Of a DNA stretch of 64,000 nucleotides, positions 22,218-35,333 are shown piece by piece. Origin of the DNA: Blasia pusilla (taxonomy: Eukaryota > Marchantiophyta > Marchantiopsida > Blasiales). Made by a program: the position numbers and the translations under genes. How positions within the stretch are numbered: position 1 is the first letter of the stretch; every line of letters starts with the position of its first letter. The stretch spans positions 19,592,001-19,656,000 of the forward strand of contig CM114275.1 of NCBI GenBank assembly GCA_050084515.1, read 5' to 3'. Under the pieces are notes generated by a model that saw nothing but the letters and a program-made list of their open reading frames with translations, had not been told where the DNA came from and made no database searches.

Positions 22218-22746
22218 AACCCTTCGTTCATGAGAGAATCTCCTCTACTCAAGAGACAACACGTGGCAGGTCAAACTCCCCTGGCATTTCAACCAAACGC
22301 AAGGTCCTCCGGATGAAAGACGGTGATAGGATATGTGCTGGCGGACTTCTGTACACTGGGTATAAAACAAAAAGAAGATCATTTTGCGGGACAAGTGAAG
22401 ATAAAGATCTGGTCCTTTTACTTACCGCTGCCTTCCGTCATCTACTACTGGAGAGATTCCCCAATCCGTAGAATCTTTGCAATTGCATTTGTTTCCGCGC
22501 GAGAAAAAGACAAATAACACGATATAATAAATAAAAGTGACGTGCGATCTGGACCCGGTCGATTGGAGGATGCACGCGCCTTTTTGCGTCGCAAGTTTTG
22601 GGTGTGGGAAGAACAATCGTGGGAGGAGTTAAATACGATGAAAGAAGAATCTTAAGATCGATATTTTTTCGTCCGTGAGGAATTCAGGAGACGACAACTT
22701 CATATTTATCTGAACTGGAGGCAGAAATCCGAGGAAGAGGAGGAGT

Positions 22747-22830
22747 ATGAGAAGGTTTTCTTTCTCTACGTTATCAACAGCGGATTGCATGGGAGGAGGT
22801 AGAGCAGAAGTTATGAATGAGGATCACATG
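22747..22830 (+). CDS. possible exon ending in a splice donor
   Basis: ATG at 22747 opens MRRFSFSTLSTADCMGGG and continues to ...NEDHM, ending exactly at a strong GTGAGT donor at 22831. That makes 28 codons in phase 0. No downstream exon was recognised before the SYT gene; the candidate Helitron at 23143 may have disrupted the gene. Family unknown. Confidence 0.2.
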
Positions 22831-23142
22831 GTGAGTAGATTCAGGTGACATTGCTTTTGTTGGCTAGCGTTGTGAGATGTCGTAGTTGTACCTTCCCTTC
22901 TCTATTCGGAAGTGATCCTAGTTATTGGGATGAGTCCCGTTTTAGCCCGTTGATGGCTTTTTACTTGAATGCTTACGGATGTTTCCAACATTTTGAATCC
23001 TCATGTAATTTCTTTTCAAGGTGGACTTTTATATCATGTGGAGTGAATGCCATACTTTCTCCATTCTCTTTTACCCTTTAACCTCATCCTAGAAGGCTAA
23101 TATTAGGAGATCTTCAAGATTTTTAACCCTCTATTATAATCA

Positions 23143-25770
23143 CTAGTAGGAATGCCTGTGCGATGCATGCGCATTGCATTTAGTTTATCAAGTTTATTTG
23201 GCCGACGCTCCGAACAAATCCGAGCGGAGCGAAAATCACAGGAGCCGGCCTGCCGGGTGTGCGCGAATGCGTCGGGCAAAATTGAGCACAGCAAGAGTCG
23301 CAGATTTTGGCCCAACGCCCCCACATCCACATCACCCGAAGTCGATACATCAACCTCTTGAATGGCATCCATCTGCCCTAATTAGCCTTCCACAATCTCC
23401 ATCTTATCCCTAGATGCATGTAGTTTGTCTTAGTCCCTTGTTGTGCGTCTCGGTTGTGAGTCTCTCGCACTCCCCAACTCCTTCTGAAAGGAGTTCGATG
23501 CGCGGCCTTGTGTGGGGCCAATTTTCTCGGGAGAAATTTGTGCTGCTGCGCGAAGGCAGTAGCACAAATGTCAGCAGCTGTGTCCACGCGCCACCTCCCG
23601 TGCACTACTATACAGATTTCTATAACAGCCAAAATCAATTTATCCATCTCCCATTTCAGTTACAAGACGATTGTCAATGTTTGCCTCATATGTCAATTTC
23701 CAAGGCAGAATTTATTGAATCTATTCGAGATGTAATGCAATCATCTTATCCCAGCGAACAAGTTCTTTGTAAATCTTGCCGCTCTAGCGTGCGTGAAGCT
23801 TTTCCGATCCTACTGGAAATCACCACCCGTTGAATCAGATAATCTCGTGTACCTCTCTTCAAATACCATCTGTAAATGCATGTCGATCTGTACAGTGAAA
23901 TTAGAATTGGTGGTGTGCGATACTTCCTCCAGCTGATTTCTAGCTTCAATGAATCCCCACCTCTTTCTTTGTCATCTTCATCTCCCTCAAGGCAGCATCA
24001 AGAACTCTCCGTTACAAAGAAGAATCATAATTGGCAATGTGGGCCACAAAACTGCTTCTCTCTCTCAGTTGCCGCTTCTCAACTGAACGTGAATTGCTGC
24101 TCAATCATGAACAAGTGCTAATTGGGTAAGGCAAGGAGAGGGTATTGAAGGGGCTCATGCTAGAATCCAAAAGGGGGACTCCTTGGTCTTGTGGCGAAGG
24201 ATTTATTGGGAGATACGAAAACGTAATATCTGAATGGAAGAACATCCGAACCAAATTGGAAGCGGTTTCGAAGGTGAGATCTTCAGGCTGATCGACAATA
24301 AGCATCTCTTGATGATCAAAACTTTTCTCACTTCTTCCTGGAAACTTAATTGGCATTGCTTGTGTTTCACATCAATCAAGTCCATCGGAATATCAGGAAT
24401 TTGATCCATGATTCACTCATTCATACTTCTTGATCCAGGGCACGATGCTCTCTCTAGCATTTACTTGAACATTGATGATTGAAGCAAAAGACCAAGGGCT
24501 GTAGGGGTAGCGGAGCTCTTAGCTTGACCAGCAAAATTTGCAAGTTATAACGTTCCTTGATCATGACTACATGCTTGAGACATTGAACCGGTTTCCAATT
24601 CTTGAGGATCTGTGATGTGCGACCAAGTGAATCGAGACAAGAACTTACGATCACAAAATTTGAAATTCAAATTAGGAGAGAGAGAGATGGCTATGGGTCC
24701 CGCAAGGAGAAAACACATGGAATTGGACGCTATAGTCACTTTTGCAGTGGCAACGCTGATTTTTTGTGAAGGTTTGGTGCAGAAGTAGAGCGATCGTGTC
24801 CTCTGCACTACTTGTAATGTGTGTGTGTTCATGGCGTGTCCCAATGTGCGCGCTCGTAGCCACCGGAAAAATGCCGCGGCCACACATTCAAGACGAGAGA
24901 GAGGTAGACGCACATGAGTTTTCAATGCATGGAGATCGTGCGCACAACTCTTGAGTGTCCGAGGGTAATGGATAGGTGAGCCCCCCCTACACCCTACAAC
25001 CTACAGACGCCTTGGCGATGGCAATTTTGGAGTGGAAGTGCAGAGAAATTCAGGGCTCTCAAATTGTTCTTCCAATTCCTGTCTTTCTGGATTCGCGTCT
25101 AGAATTTGGAACGGCCTTCTGTTGGAAAGAATCATCAGAAGCCAATCTTGGGAACAAAAATTGTGTAATCCGAGAGACGTCCGTGACCACCATGTCCTAT
25201 CGACCAAAAAAGAGCACAAGAAGATTTACCTTGAAATTCTGTTTTCCTCCAAAATGCGTCCGAGTTTGTGACCAAGTTGTGCTCTACTTTCTAGACGAAA
25301 TCTTCGGCTGATGCTTCCTCTCTTCGGCTGATCCTTCCTCCAGTTTCTCTCGCCACCTTCAATTTTTCATTGCGTCCATTTCCATTTCCTGAGACACCAC
25401 TTCCTTCGACAACAGTGTTGAGTCTGCTCCAAGTTTGAGAGCACACTTTATTTATTTACCATCCTCAAGCCACTCAGAGATAACAGGTGTCTTACTATGG
25501 CTAGGTAGTTCAAAAAGAGTCATCTTTCAGTAGAGATCTGACAAGTGTGGGATGCAAATCAAACTACCTCTTCCCTCGTTCAAAAATAAGGCCGGCTTCT
25601 CCCCTCATTCAAATATATGGCGGGCTGAATAAAATCTCATTCAAATTAGACCTCTTTTAACTTTTTCTCACCAGAAGACATTTGAGAGGGCCACTTGTAG
25701 AGGGGCTTCACTTTTTGGGAAGAGAGAATTACCAAAAGAAGTAACTCCCCTTCCTCACATTATATATAGA
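23143..25770 (-). mobile_element. candidate 2.6-kb non-autonomous Helitron
   Basis: On the minus strand the segment would begin TCTATATATAATG at 25770 (preceded by A) and end ...CATTCCTACTAG at 23143 (followed by T). A GCATCGCACAGG block just inside the end resembles the other Helitron 3' ends here. The 5' TC, 3' CTAG and A|T context fit a Helitron. The interior has short ORFs without recognisable domains and could be captured host sequence. No empty site is available, so the left and right ends may not belong together. Confidence 0.4.
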
Positions 25771-26464
25771 TGATACATAGTATCATCTGGTCTTCCTGGT
25801 GTCCTCCATCGGTGAATAATTTTGAATTTACCCTTTTTTAATGTATAATTGATTTAAAACGGTTTTATTGAATTAGATAATTAATGGTTCTATTGACTAT
25901 AAAAGATATGTATAAAAAATAAATGATCTCATAATACCAGTCCCACATAATAATATACATGATTTCATTATACAAACTGTTCCATAATTGGACCCAAGCT
26001 GCATGAGACAAGTCTTAGGGCTTACCCACAACCAAGGAAAGGGGAAATATGAGAAGAGTGAGAGAGCCCCAAGCCCTAGTTGAAGATTATCGCGCGATTA
26101 GCTAAGAGAAATGTTAGTACTTTTAGAGTAACCTCAACCGTGAATGGCAACAAGACCATCCATCGAACCACATATGTGAAGAAAGGCTATAAGTTTTCAG
26201 CAATAAGACATGTGAAACTCCTGCCCTCCTCCCTCCCATCCCTTAGCATAATTACCCCTCACCGTCCTTCATAGGCGTAACCCCGAAAAATTAAGATTAT
26301 AGCTTCAAATTCCCTGAATCCTGGTGAAAAAGTTGGGATTCTGTGATCGTCTTTTCTCTTAGTATCGTTTCTCGTAATACGAAAAATAGTGAATGAAGGA
26401 TCGAAGGTCACCACCTGCACTGTTTTATTAGGTTTAGGGTTTACGTGGTTGACCCGTGAAAGCC

Positions 26465-26475
26465 GATATAAATAG
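26465..26475 (+). promoter_or_regulatory. TATA-like box upstream of SYT
   Basis: GATATAAATAG, about 0.9 kb before the SYT start codon. It is the best core-promoter match in the upstream region. A transcription start about 30 bp downstream would imply a long leader or a leader intron. Confidence 0.35.
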
Positions 26476-26583
26476 TCCCTGTCATGATCCGGTATCTTTC
26501 ATCATACTGTAGTTCCCGAACCTGTTGTTGTACGCTATGTCACTCTACCAAGTATAGGGGGCCCGCCTCCACCATTGGGTTCC

Positions 26584-26616
26584 GCCCGTCCGTCCGCCCG
26601 TCCGTCCGTCCGTCCT
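26584..26616. repeat. (CCGT/CCGC)n microsatellite
   Basis: About eight 4-base units, mostly CCGT with CCGC variants, in the probable leader of the SYT gene. Confidence 0.8.
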
Positions 26617-27374
26617 TCAGGAGCTTGTTTTCCTACTGTAGAGGTTCCTCGATAGTCCCGATCTGCAGCCCCGGACTACTCTCCGAGAGTCGGATCTCTT
26701 GCGCTTTGGCGATCTTGGGCAGCGTGTTGTGCCTCCGGTCCCGAGTCCACACGAAGAATTCTAGTTCCGAGTTGCGCTTCGCACCGAATTGCGAGTTTCG
26801 GGAGTTGCCGGGGTAGCGGTTAAATCCTTCTCATTTCCCGTATATTTGCGGTTGCGTCAGGGAATTCGTAGTGACGGCATTGGTGATCGAATTCTTAGTG
26901 TGGACGGGACAACATTGTAGTGGCTGTACTTCTTCATCTATTGGCAAAGTCTGTAGGCAGTCCTCGCCGGCAGCGTGTTTGTAAAATGATCGCAGAAGTA
27001 TTTTACAGTATCTTTTTTCTCGTACGTGGCGCAGAATTGTCAAGAAGCGTTTGAGATGTACATCGTCGATAGCTCAATTCACAAAATGGGCTGTTACTCC
27101 GGCACAGGCGGACAGCGCTGCATTTTGGTCTAAATCATCAACTGATGCGTCGCGAGTTCCCCGTCTCCATGCATCCGGGAGCTGGTATCGATTGTGTGCG
27201 TGTCTCTATCATGCTGGATCATAAGAGCTTCAATATTTCTCGCTTTCTGACTCGGTATCAGAGATGGAAAGTTTAGCGGTGACACTCTGAGTTTTGAGTT
27301 TGGTAAGAAAGAAACAATACACGTTCGTCACATAGCTTTGGACTGCGGTCGGATCGGAACAGAGACAGGGAGAG

Positions 27375-30300
27375 ATGGGGATTATGAGCACAATATTGAC
27401 GTTTATTGGTTTTGGATGGGGCGTCGCCTTCGGACTCATCGCCGGCTACCTTATGTTCATCTACTTCGAACCCGACGATGTCAAGGTACTATGGGTCTAA
27501 ATACATCACTTCCTGTCTCTTTGATTTGAGCACGTATGTGCGTATATACAGAGTATCTTCCAGAAGGTTTTGGAATCAATACTCGCATTCATCACGTATA
27601 ATTTGTGAGTGGACGTATCTCTATGGTAGTTCATATCACAGCAGAGTCAAAAATTCAAACCAGAGACCTGATGTTCTTCTCGCCTTCGAATACATCGGGA
27701 GTGCTCGCGTACCGATTGCAAGAACGACGTGTATACAAGGCTGGATGTCGTCTCAATGTCTACGACTAGATGTAGTTCCTTCAAATCCGAGTGACTAGAT
27801 ATGGTATCTCGTCACCACCACCGTGGGACCGAGACATACGAAAAGACACTTGTAGTTAAGTAGATTCCTCCATCTGTCATCCTCTCTACCTGGAGGGATT
27901 ATCAGCGAAGGGATATCATTTTCGTCGGAAGTCTTTCCGCCATAGGTAGTCAACCCCGCAACCACAAGAGGGCAAGAAGTTGTCCAATTTTTTTTTATCA
28001 ATTCCAAGTAGTGTTATTGCTGTCACAACCCTAGGGAAGTCTATTTTCTGCATTTAGCATGAAATATTCCTACAGGCGTAACTTCATCTCATAGGCATAC
28101 GTCGAAGTCACGCCCATCGCTTGTGTGACAAGAACATGACTTTTTAAGGCAAAAGGCTTGCTGAATACTTTATTGGTACAGCTTGAGGGAATCGTGAGTT
28201 TGTCGTGAACGTCGAGAGAGGGTAAATTTTAAGAATCCTGGATTCTCAAGAACTCTCTGCCGCAGTGCGTGCGCTGCTCTTTGATATTTGCTCTTGCAGA
28301 AAAAATTCCATCATAGCATTACTTTTTACTGCAGTGTACTTTGTATGGAGTTACTCTTCATATCTGATCGTGTAAAGTGAGCCCGGGATGTCAATGTTGT
28401 ACAATTTCTCGCTCAATCAGACTTAAAATGAAAGCTCCACATTTTCCCCTTTGAAAAAACTGCCACCGGACGTCTCACCTTCAACTTAGTTCCGTTAGGC
28501 TGACTAACGCCAATTTTGAAGTCATTTTTCTACACGAATCAAGAGGTGGTCCCAGGTGGTGACTTTGTCTCAGGTCTAGTTGACCTCGTGTATAACGCAG
28601 ACATAAATGCAAGAGATGAACAGAATGTTGCAAATCGACGCGCTGAAATCATTGTGAGCTGCAGATCTTCTCTATACTGATTAGTAAGGGTAGGCTTATG
28701 TAGACTTGTTCAAAGAGTGAATAAAGTTTGTTTCTAAAAATTCCTTTAAGAACCACCTGTATGAAATGAAACATGAAACATGAGTTTTACTACTTCGGTT
28801 GTTGTGTGCAGGAACCCCAAACACGTACTATACTTGAGCTTGACGCAAAGTCAGTACAAAATTTATTGCTGGAAATTCCTCTTTGGGTGAAAAACCCTGA
28901 TCATGAAAAGGTGGGCATCTTTAATAGCACTGACTGCACAACTACATGAGGTTTACAGCTTCAAGTCTGAGTGAATTGATTTATGGTGTATGGAAACCCA
29001 AGAGGGCTGTGGGACTGGAAAATTTTAAATATTTGCAGTAATTAGGTCGGCCAGATCATGAAGAGTGACAGCAGTAGAAACTAAAGTTGTTCTAAGAACC
29101 TACATCTTCTACCTGTTATATTGTAGGAGCCACACCTTGATGTGGGAACTTTACCACTTGAACCTCAAATTTGCTTTCATACCGCTAGAGTTTACTTTTC
29201 TCCCATACACACTTCCGACTGCATTCAAGGTCAACTTTCAGAATGATTTCCAAAATCCGCGATTGTCTGTTGTCTGATTTTTTATATGCTAGACGCTTTC
29301 TACATGATGTTGCCGATTTGCATGCCTATTCTTCTGGAATGTTGAACCATTGGTATCTAAATCTCTTGGAATCTTATGACCCAGGTTGATTGGTTGAACA
29401 CGTTGATGGAAGAAATGTGGCCATATTTGGACAAGGTAACATTCACTGTCCTCATATTATCTTCTCTCCAATACTCATGTAATGAAGTCATTCACATATT
29501 CAATTTCATTTCTAGAGAAGAGGCACCCAATCATTTGTTTGATCTTTCTGGGTTACCTTTGGTTTCGTCCAGAGCAGGGAACACGCATGAGCTGAGATTC
29601 TATTCTTGCAGGCAATTTGCAAGATAATTCGAGAGCAAGCAGAGCCTTACATCGTGGAGTATAAGAAAAAGTACAAGTTGGAGTCAGTTGAATTTGAATC
29701 TCTCACCCTCGGTACAATGCCACCAACTGTCGTCGGTATGTTTTTGACTAAACTTCCTCTTTTATCAACCCAAATCACATTCTTGTTCACAATTTCGGAA
29801 ATCCAGGGCTTGCACTCAACGGATAAAGAAAGTGACTCCATTTTAGTTGTGGAGATGCAGGCTGTTAATCAACCCATTGGTTAGTCTACAAAGAAGTGAG
29901 AACGAACAGAAACCTACTTGAACTTATTTATTCTTGGTGATACTTCTGGTCTCCTCAATATTCACAGCATTATTTTCTCTACTTTCTTGAGTAACACTTT
30001 TCAACCATTCAAAGTTCAAAGAGCTGATGGAAGCGTCTGAGGGACAAAATACTCTTCCTTCGAATGTTACCAGTATTTTGTATTTTGCACGTCTGAAGAC
30101 TGATGCTTGTGTCTAATGTTTGAAAGCGCGTGGCTTGAGTAGGTGTGAAAGTACAAGAGACCCAGGAGATGGAAATGATCTTCGAAGTATCTTTAAAATT
30201 TTTTGGGAACTCTAATGTCAAGGTTGCGGTGAAAGCTTATGGGCTCAAGGCTGCAGCTCAGGTCCTCATTTTGAACTGAAAACTCATCATAGTGTCACAG

Positions 30301-33156
30301 TTTCGAGGAAAGCTTGCAGTTAGAATAACTTAAAGGACTTCTTTTATGTTTCTTTCCGCAAGAGATTCTTCTCACGAGACAGCCATCACTTGTGTGGGTA
30401 TGTGTTTTCCAGCTGGTGGATCTCCAAGTCTTCTTGACAGCACGCATCACTTTGAAGCCTCTGGTTGATATGTTTCCTTGCTTTTCAAACATCTCCGTAT
30501 CATTGATGGAGAAGGTATGCAAATCTGTATTCTTGCTGTCATTGTTCATGATCTTAGCTCAAAACTTCAACCTTGAGAAGGTTAAAGCCGTAAAAATGAA
30601 AAGAGCACCTAGTGTACTCTCCTTCTTTTGAGAATGGTATGTTGGAGGTTCATGTCTTCCGAAATAATGTACCCTTCTTTTCTTTATTGCACCCAAAGTC
30701 CTACATTTTCTGAATCGCATTAGCGTTCTGATTTTTCGAACATTATGGCCAGACTTGACCCAAGGGTCGACATTCAAGCAAGTCTACTTCCATCGATGAT
30801 CCTGAGAAGCTTCTCTCTGCGTATAAGCCGTGAATTCGTGGGATCGGAATGGATGTGAGGGTTTTTTCTCAACAAGGTTGAACCCAAGACGAACTCAGGA
30901 GAGAATTGACCTAGAATACAATGAATCTCATCCATACAGCCGAACTCGGCCTCAGATCTCGAACACATAATGTACATTCGTAGTTGTTCTACCAAAGTAT
31001 TCTGTTGTAAGGTGTTGACAGGAGGTGCTTGTTCTGTGCTGTGATTTTGAAGCCGTACGTAGACTTTGGTTTGAAGGTGTTGAACGCTGATCTGATGGCG
31101 ATTCCAGGTGTATATCAATATGTTCAGGTTTGTTCACAACCAAAACATTCTTGTTTGCAAGTGATGCGCGCTCACGCACATTGTTCGTATTCTACAGAGC
31201 CCTGGTGTCTGGATTAATTTCCACACTTAAGGTTTTACTTTATTTAGTGTGTGAAGTATAGCTGCGCGGTGTTTCACTTGAAGATAGTAGATGATCTCCA
31301 AGTAGAACATGGTCTATGCATGATTTTAGGATTTTTTGAATGGGATCCAATGCTCTAGTAAGCCTAAAGTATGGCCTCGTAAATGAATCAGGGCATCTAC
31401 GTAACGCTTTAGGTTTACCCTTCGGGAACGTAGAGACCAAACACGGCATTCTTTACTGAATGAAGGTCGAGTGTGCAAGCTCATACCTGACTGAAGCACC
31501 ACTACTGATTTGGTTGATTTCATGTGCAGAACTATATCACGACCTTGATATCAGGGATGTATTTGTGGCCAAGGTCGCTGGATGTAAACGTGCTGGATGA
31601 ATCGCAGTAAGCAGTTTATATTTATCGGTATCTTGAACCAATTTAGCGTAAATCTTGTCTTAATTCTGAGAGCGCCTGTCATAGTGGAACTCATACTTCT
31701 CTTCATTTGCAGGTGCAAGGTTGAAAATCAGGCGCAGGGTATATTAAATGTGACTGTCTTGAGGGCCAAACAACTGAAGAAAAAAGATTTCCTTGGCAAG
31801 TCCGATCCTTTTGTGAAGCTTACCTTGGGGGACTCAATACAGCGTACAAAACAGATTCGGAATAGCCTCAATCCAGAGTGGAATGAGACAATCAACCTGG
31901 TTGTGGATGACCCTCAAACTGACTCACTCGAAATAGCTGTCTGTGATTGGGATCCGGTAATAGGGGAACTCATACTCCTCTTGTGGTACATTATTTGTTC
32001 TTCTCATTCTTGCGTGTTATTGCCAGTGCTAAGCGTTTTATTTACAAACTTAAACGCAGCATGTCAGTAATGTTCTTGCCCAGGAGAACTAACAGTCAGT
32101 GCAATGCAGGTCCGAAGCCATACGACGATGGGTGTGCAAGTCATTCCTCTGAGACAGCTTGTTCCTGAACAACTCCAAGTCTTTACTCTCAACCTGTTGA
32201 AGAACTTGGATGCAAGTGATATCAGAAATCAGAAGCATCGGGGTCAGATTACAGTGGAGGTGAACTATAAGCCATTCATGGACGAGGACCAGAGTCATCA
32301 TGACAGCGACGACGATGATGCAGAAAGTAATGATAGTGTCGGGATTTCTGCGGCTCCTGTCGCTTCGAGTCCAGAAGCACCACCAGGAGGAGGTTTACTT
32401 GTCGTGACCGTGCATCATGCGGAGGATTTAGAAGGAAAATACCATACAAATCCTTACGCGAAAATCACTTTCAAAGGGGATCAGAGAAGGACTAAGGTAA
32501 GTCGATCACTTCTACTCAACCGTACCATTTTCCGAAAGTCATGCTGAGCCCTGCATATCACTCTTTGTCGATATCTCTACCTCGTCCTCTTTTTAAGTTT
32601 TTTCATCTGGTGATCACTGCAGGCGATCAAAAAGAACAGAGACCCCAGGTGGGACACTGAGTTCGAATTCACGTTGGAAGAGCCACCACTGAATGACTGT
32701 TTGCTAGTGGAGATTAGCAGCAAAAGTAAAAATCTCATTCATCCAAGGGTACACCCACTTCTCTTGTCTCTAGATTTCGTCATTTGTTGGTGCGAGTCGT
32801 CTTTTGTAAACTTTAATCATCACGACGTGAACCGGGCAAAACCTTAGCATGGCAACATTAAAAACGCATGAGATTCTCAAACAACGTCGTCTGTTGCGTG
32901 TTTATGACCACTGTTCTGGCAATTCGTCAGCATCTTAAGAGTGACGAAATGAGTAATAGACTTGCAACGTTTTGGATCCATGCAGGAAGCTCTAGGACGT
33001 GTGGAGATTGATCTGTCAGATGTGGTGAAAAACAAGCGTATGAACGAGATGTATCAGTTATTGGACGCCAAGAACGGCAGAGTGCAAGTTGAGTTGAATT
33101 GGAAAAGTACCGGACACGTTAATAGGCAACCTGCCCACCACCAAGAGGTACATTAA
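27375..33156 (+). CDS. SYT: plant synaptotagmin / extended-synaptotagmin, 12 exons
   Basis: Membrane-anchored lipid-transfer tether of ER-plasma membrane contact sites. Exons that splice in frame with GT-AG ends: 27375-27485, 28812-28910, 29385-29435, 29612-29735, 30143-30261, 30413-30514, 31053-31127, 31530-31606, 31713-31956, 32110-32496, 32623-32748, 32986-33156. The product is 561 residues, close to the usual plant length of about 540. Residues 5-30 form the N-terminal membrane hairpin (FIGFGWGVAFGLIAGYLMF). Residues 60-235 are the SMP lipid-binding domain (IPLWVKNPDHEKVDWLN; TLGTMPPTVVG; LVDLQVFLTARITLKPLV). C2A starts near 247 (KKKDFLGKSDPFVKL, later CDWDP) with Asp residues for Ca2+. 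An acidic linker (DSDDDDAESNDS) follows. C2B starts near 415 and has GKYHTNPYAK, with Asn where loop-1 Asp is usual. Intron 1 is 1.3 kb; others are 85-550 bp. This is an intact host gene. The start was chosen because the hairpin follows at once. Confidence 0.9.
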
Positions 33157-33783
33157 AACAAGAAGCCTACAACCACACCCCTGATACAAGACCAACTTCT
33201 CACCAGCTTGAACAGATGAACACCATTCATATGTTTCCGAGAATCGTACTGACGGCCTGATTTTTCCGTCTGCAGTGACTTGCAGTGCATGTGAAGCACC
33301 GTATCAAGATCCTAGGTGGGACCACCCGTAATGCAGTGCCCTGATGTGGAGAAGTGTGTACACAACGTGGCACTTAGGACCTGTCTTCTCCTCTGAAACT
33401 ATGCAGGGACAGTTTTATCAATGAACGGTTTTCCTTCCCTCTTGATCGTTCGGTGGTGAGGGATTTTTCAGGAAAAAAAAGACACAAGACAGTCGAGCTA
33501 GACAACAAATGCACGCAGTTGCTCAGAAAGTTGGAGTCAGGGAAACGATGCGAAGAAGAATGAAGGTGCCGGAGGTGGCCTACTCCCGAAGAGTGCTGAG
33601 CGCTGCCAAGCCCTTGGATTGTACAATACGAATCTAATATGGTGACTAGAAGGCCTTCTAAGGAAGTAGTCCGCAAGCCTCGCCATGATTTGGAAGGAGA
33701 TTTCACCTCTAGAATGGGAAGCCACAGCGGAATATACAATACCTCCACTACCTAAACAACCGTGTTTTGGGCCCTGCAATGAA

Positions 33784-34291
33784 TATTCACAACTCCAACA
33801 CATGATCCAGAGTGTCTATTTTGTCATCATCTCTAAGTATTATTAGTACCTATTACGGCCTTCGTGCGTTCTCCCATACGTGTGTTCCGCAACTGTTTTT
33901 GAATTGAATTACTCACCTGGATGCCTGTCCATAGCTCTACATAGTCCACAGCAGCTTGTCATTGATTTCCATGAGACAAAGATTCCATTATCCATTCTGA
34001 ACTGAGCCTCATGGCAATAGCTCTGAACATCCCGCTTGCCTTCATGTCTTCTCCATTGGTTGCTGACTTTCATGTCTTCTTCCTTTCCTTCAGTCGTTCG
34101 TCGAGCGGAAGCTGGACTATCCCCTCCACATAACGCGAGTGTGCTAACAGTTACGGGAGAGACAAGGTTCGAACCTGAGTAGGGATGCGCTGTGCGGCTG
34201 CATCTCCATATCCTCCGGCCCATGTAGGTGGCGTCACGACTATCGTGCTGAACGCCTATTCACAACTCCAACACATGATCCAGAGTGTCTA
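33784..34291. repeat. 34-bp direct repeat flanking 440 bp
   Basis: The block containing ATTCACAACTCCAACACATG and GATCCAGAGTGTCTA occurs at about 33784-33818 and again at about 34257-34291. Between the copies there is no recognisable gene. This may be a segmental duplication scar or the target repeat of an unknown element. Confidence 0.65.
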
Positions 34292-34410
34292 GGAAAGAGG
34301 TAACCGTCTTTGCCATTTGGAGGGGGTACTCTCTTCGAGATGCAATTCTTTTCGTTGGAGATATTATATATTTCGATTGGAGGGTACTTCTTCATTGTGT
34401 ACATTTTTTC

Positions 34411-34671
34411 TGTGTCTTGAGCCGCAGTAAGATTGCTCGAAATTAATTCTAAATGGTATTTGAAAATCAATTATGTGCATCACATGGATTTACACTAGTC
34501 TCATTTATGTGGGAATTGGACAAATGTACATTCCCATTTTGGTGTCTTGAGCCCCAGTAAGATTGCTCGAAATTAATTCCAAATGGTATTTGAAAATCAA
34601 TTATGTGTATCACATGGATTTACACTAGTCTCATTTACGTGGGAATTGGACAAATGTACACTCCCATTTTG
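34411..34671. repeat. 130-bp tandem duplication
   Basis: Two units (34411-34540, 34541-34671) that differ at only a handful of positions, AT-rich and non-coding. Very few differences imply a recent event next to old, decayed Helitron sequence. Confidence 0.9.
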
Positions 34672-35333
34672 ATGTGGATGATTGCACAATTGGAAGTTCT
34701 TTCATTATCCAAGAGAATTTTAGCAATATCCTCCTATGTGAAATTGCCTTATCGCCAAAGAGATTTCTAGTCATCATATCTTGGGATACCTCTTAATTTA
34801 TCAAGTTCGACGGTTGGTAAGAAATAAGATGTGATGCTACGTGGGCCAAGTCAAGCACTATGAACTATAGCAGGGGAATAGTGGTGACTACCCACTAGGC
34901 ATAACGAGGGAAGAGCAATTACGACTATCTAACTGAGATTAGCAAAATAAGTGTGTAATCCTAGACTGTATCAGAAAATATGCATTAGGGTTTTTGAGCG
35001 CCCACAATCCCTACCGGTAAGGTGCTCGTGCGGTGCACAAGTGCAAGAGGGAATGATATACAAAAATGCAGGGGCGCATGAGGGATTGATATACAAATCA
35101 AGGGATTGTGTGTTTGTAAAAAAATTGAATGTGTAATTGTAGTCGAGGTTTTTTTTATAAAGTACATTCAGTGTGTATTCACCTTCCTCATCTGAACCTT
35201 CGCCAGTTCCAACTGTAATGTAGATGGAACTCATCTTCTCTACTCTAGACAATGTTACGTACAATTGACCATAAAATAAAACGGGAGTATGCAATAAAAT
35301 CCCACCTTTCATAGAGTTTGACCTTGACATGTA

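Noticed and set aside
23103-24925. Several 70-139-codon ORFs
   Set aside because: Overlap on both strands, no domains or splice logic; lie inside a candidate Helitron.
29820-29884. Possible extra SYT exon (reads GLHSTDKESDSILVVEMQ)
   Set aside because: Splicing exon 4 directly to 30143 gives the conserved SMP sequence (GVKVQETQEMEMIF); the extra segment would duplicate that region and lacks a good donor.
34140-34215. GGTTCGAACC resembling a tRNA B box (possible SINE or tRNA)
   Set aside because: No matching A box at the right distance, no cloverleaf, and the 10-mer is self-complementary so it is expected by chance at some rate.
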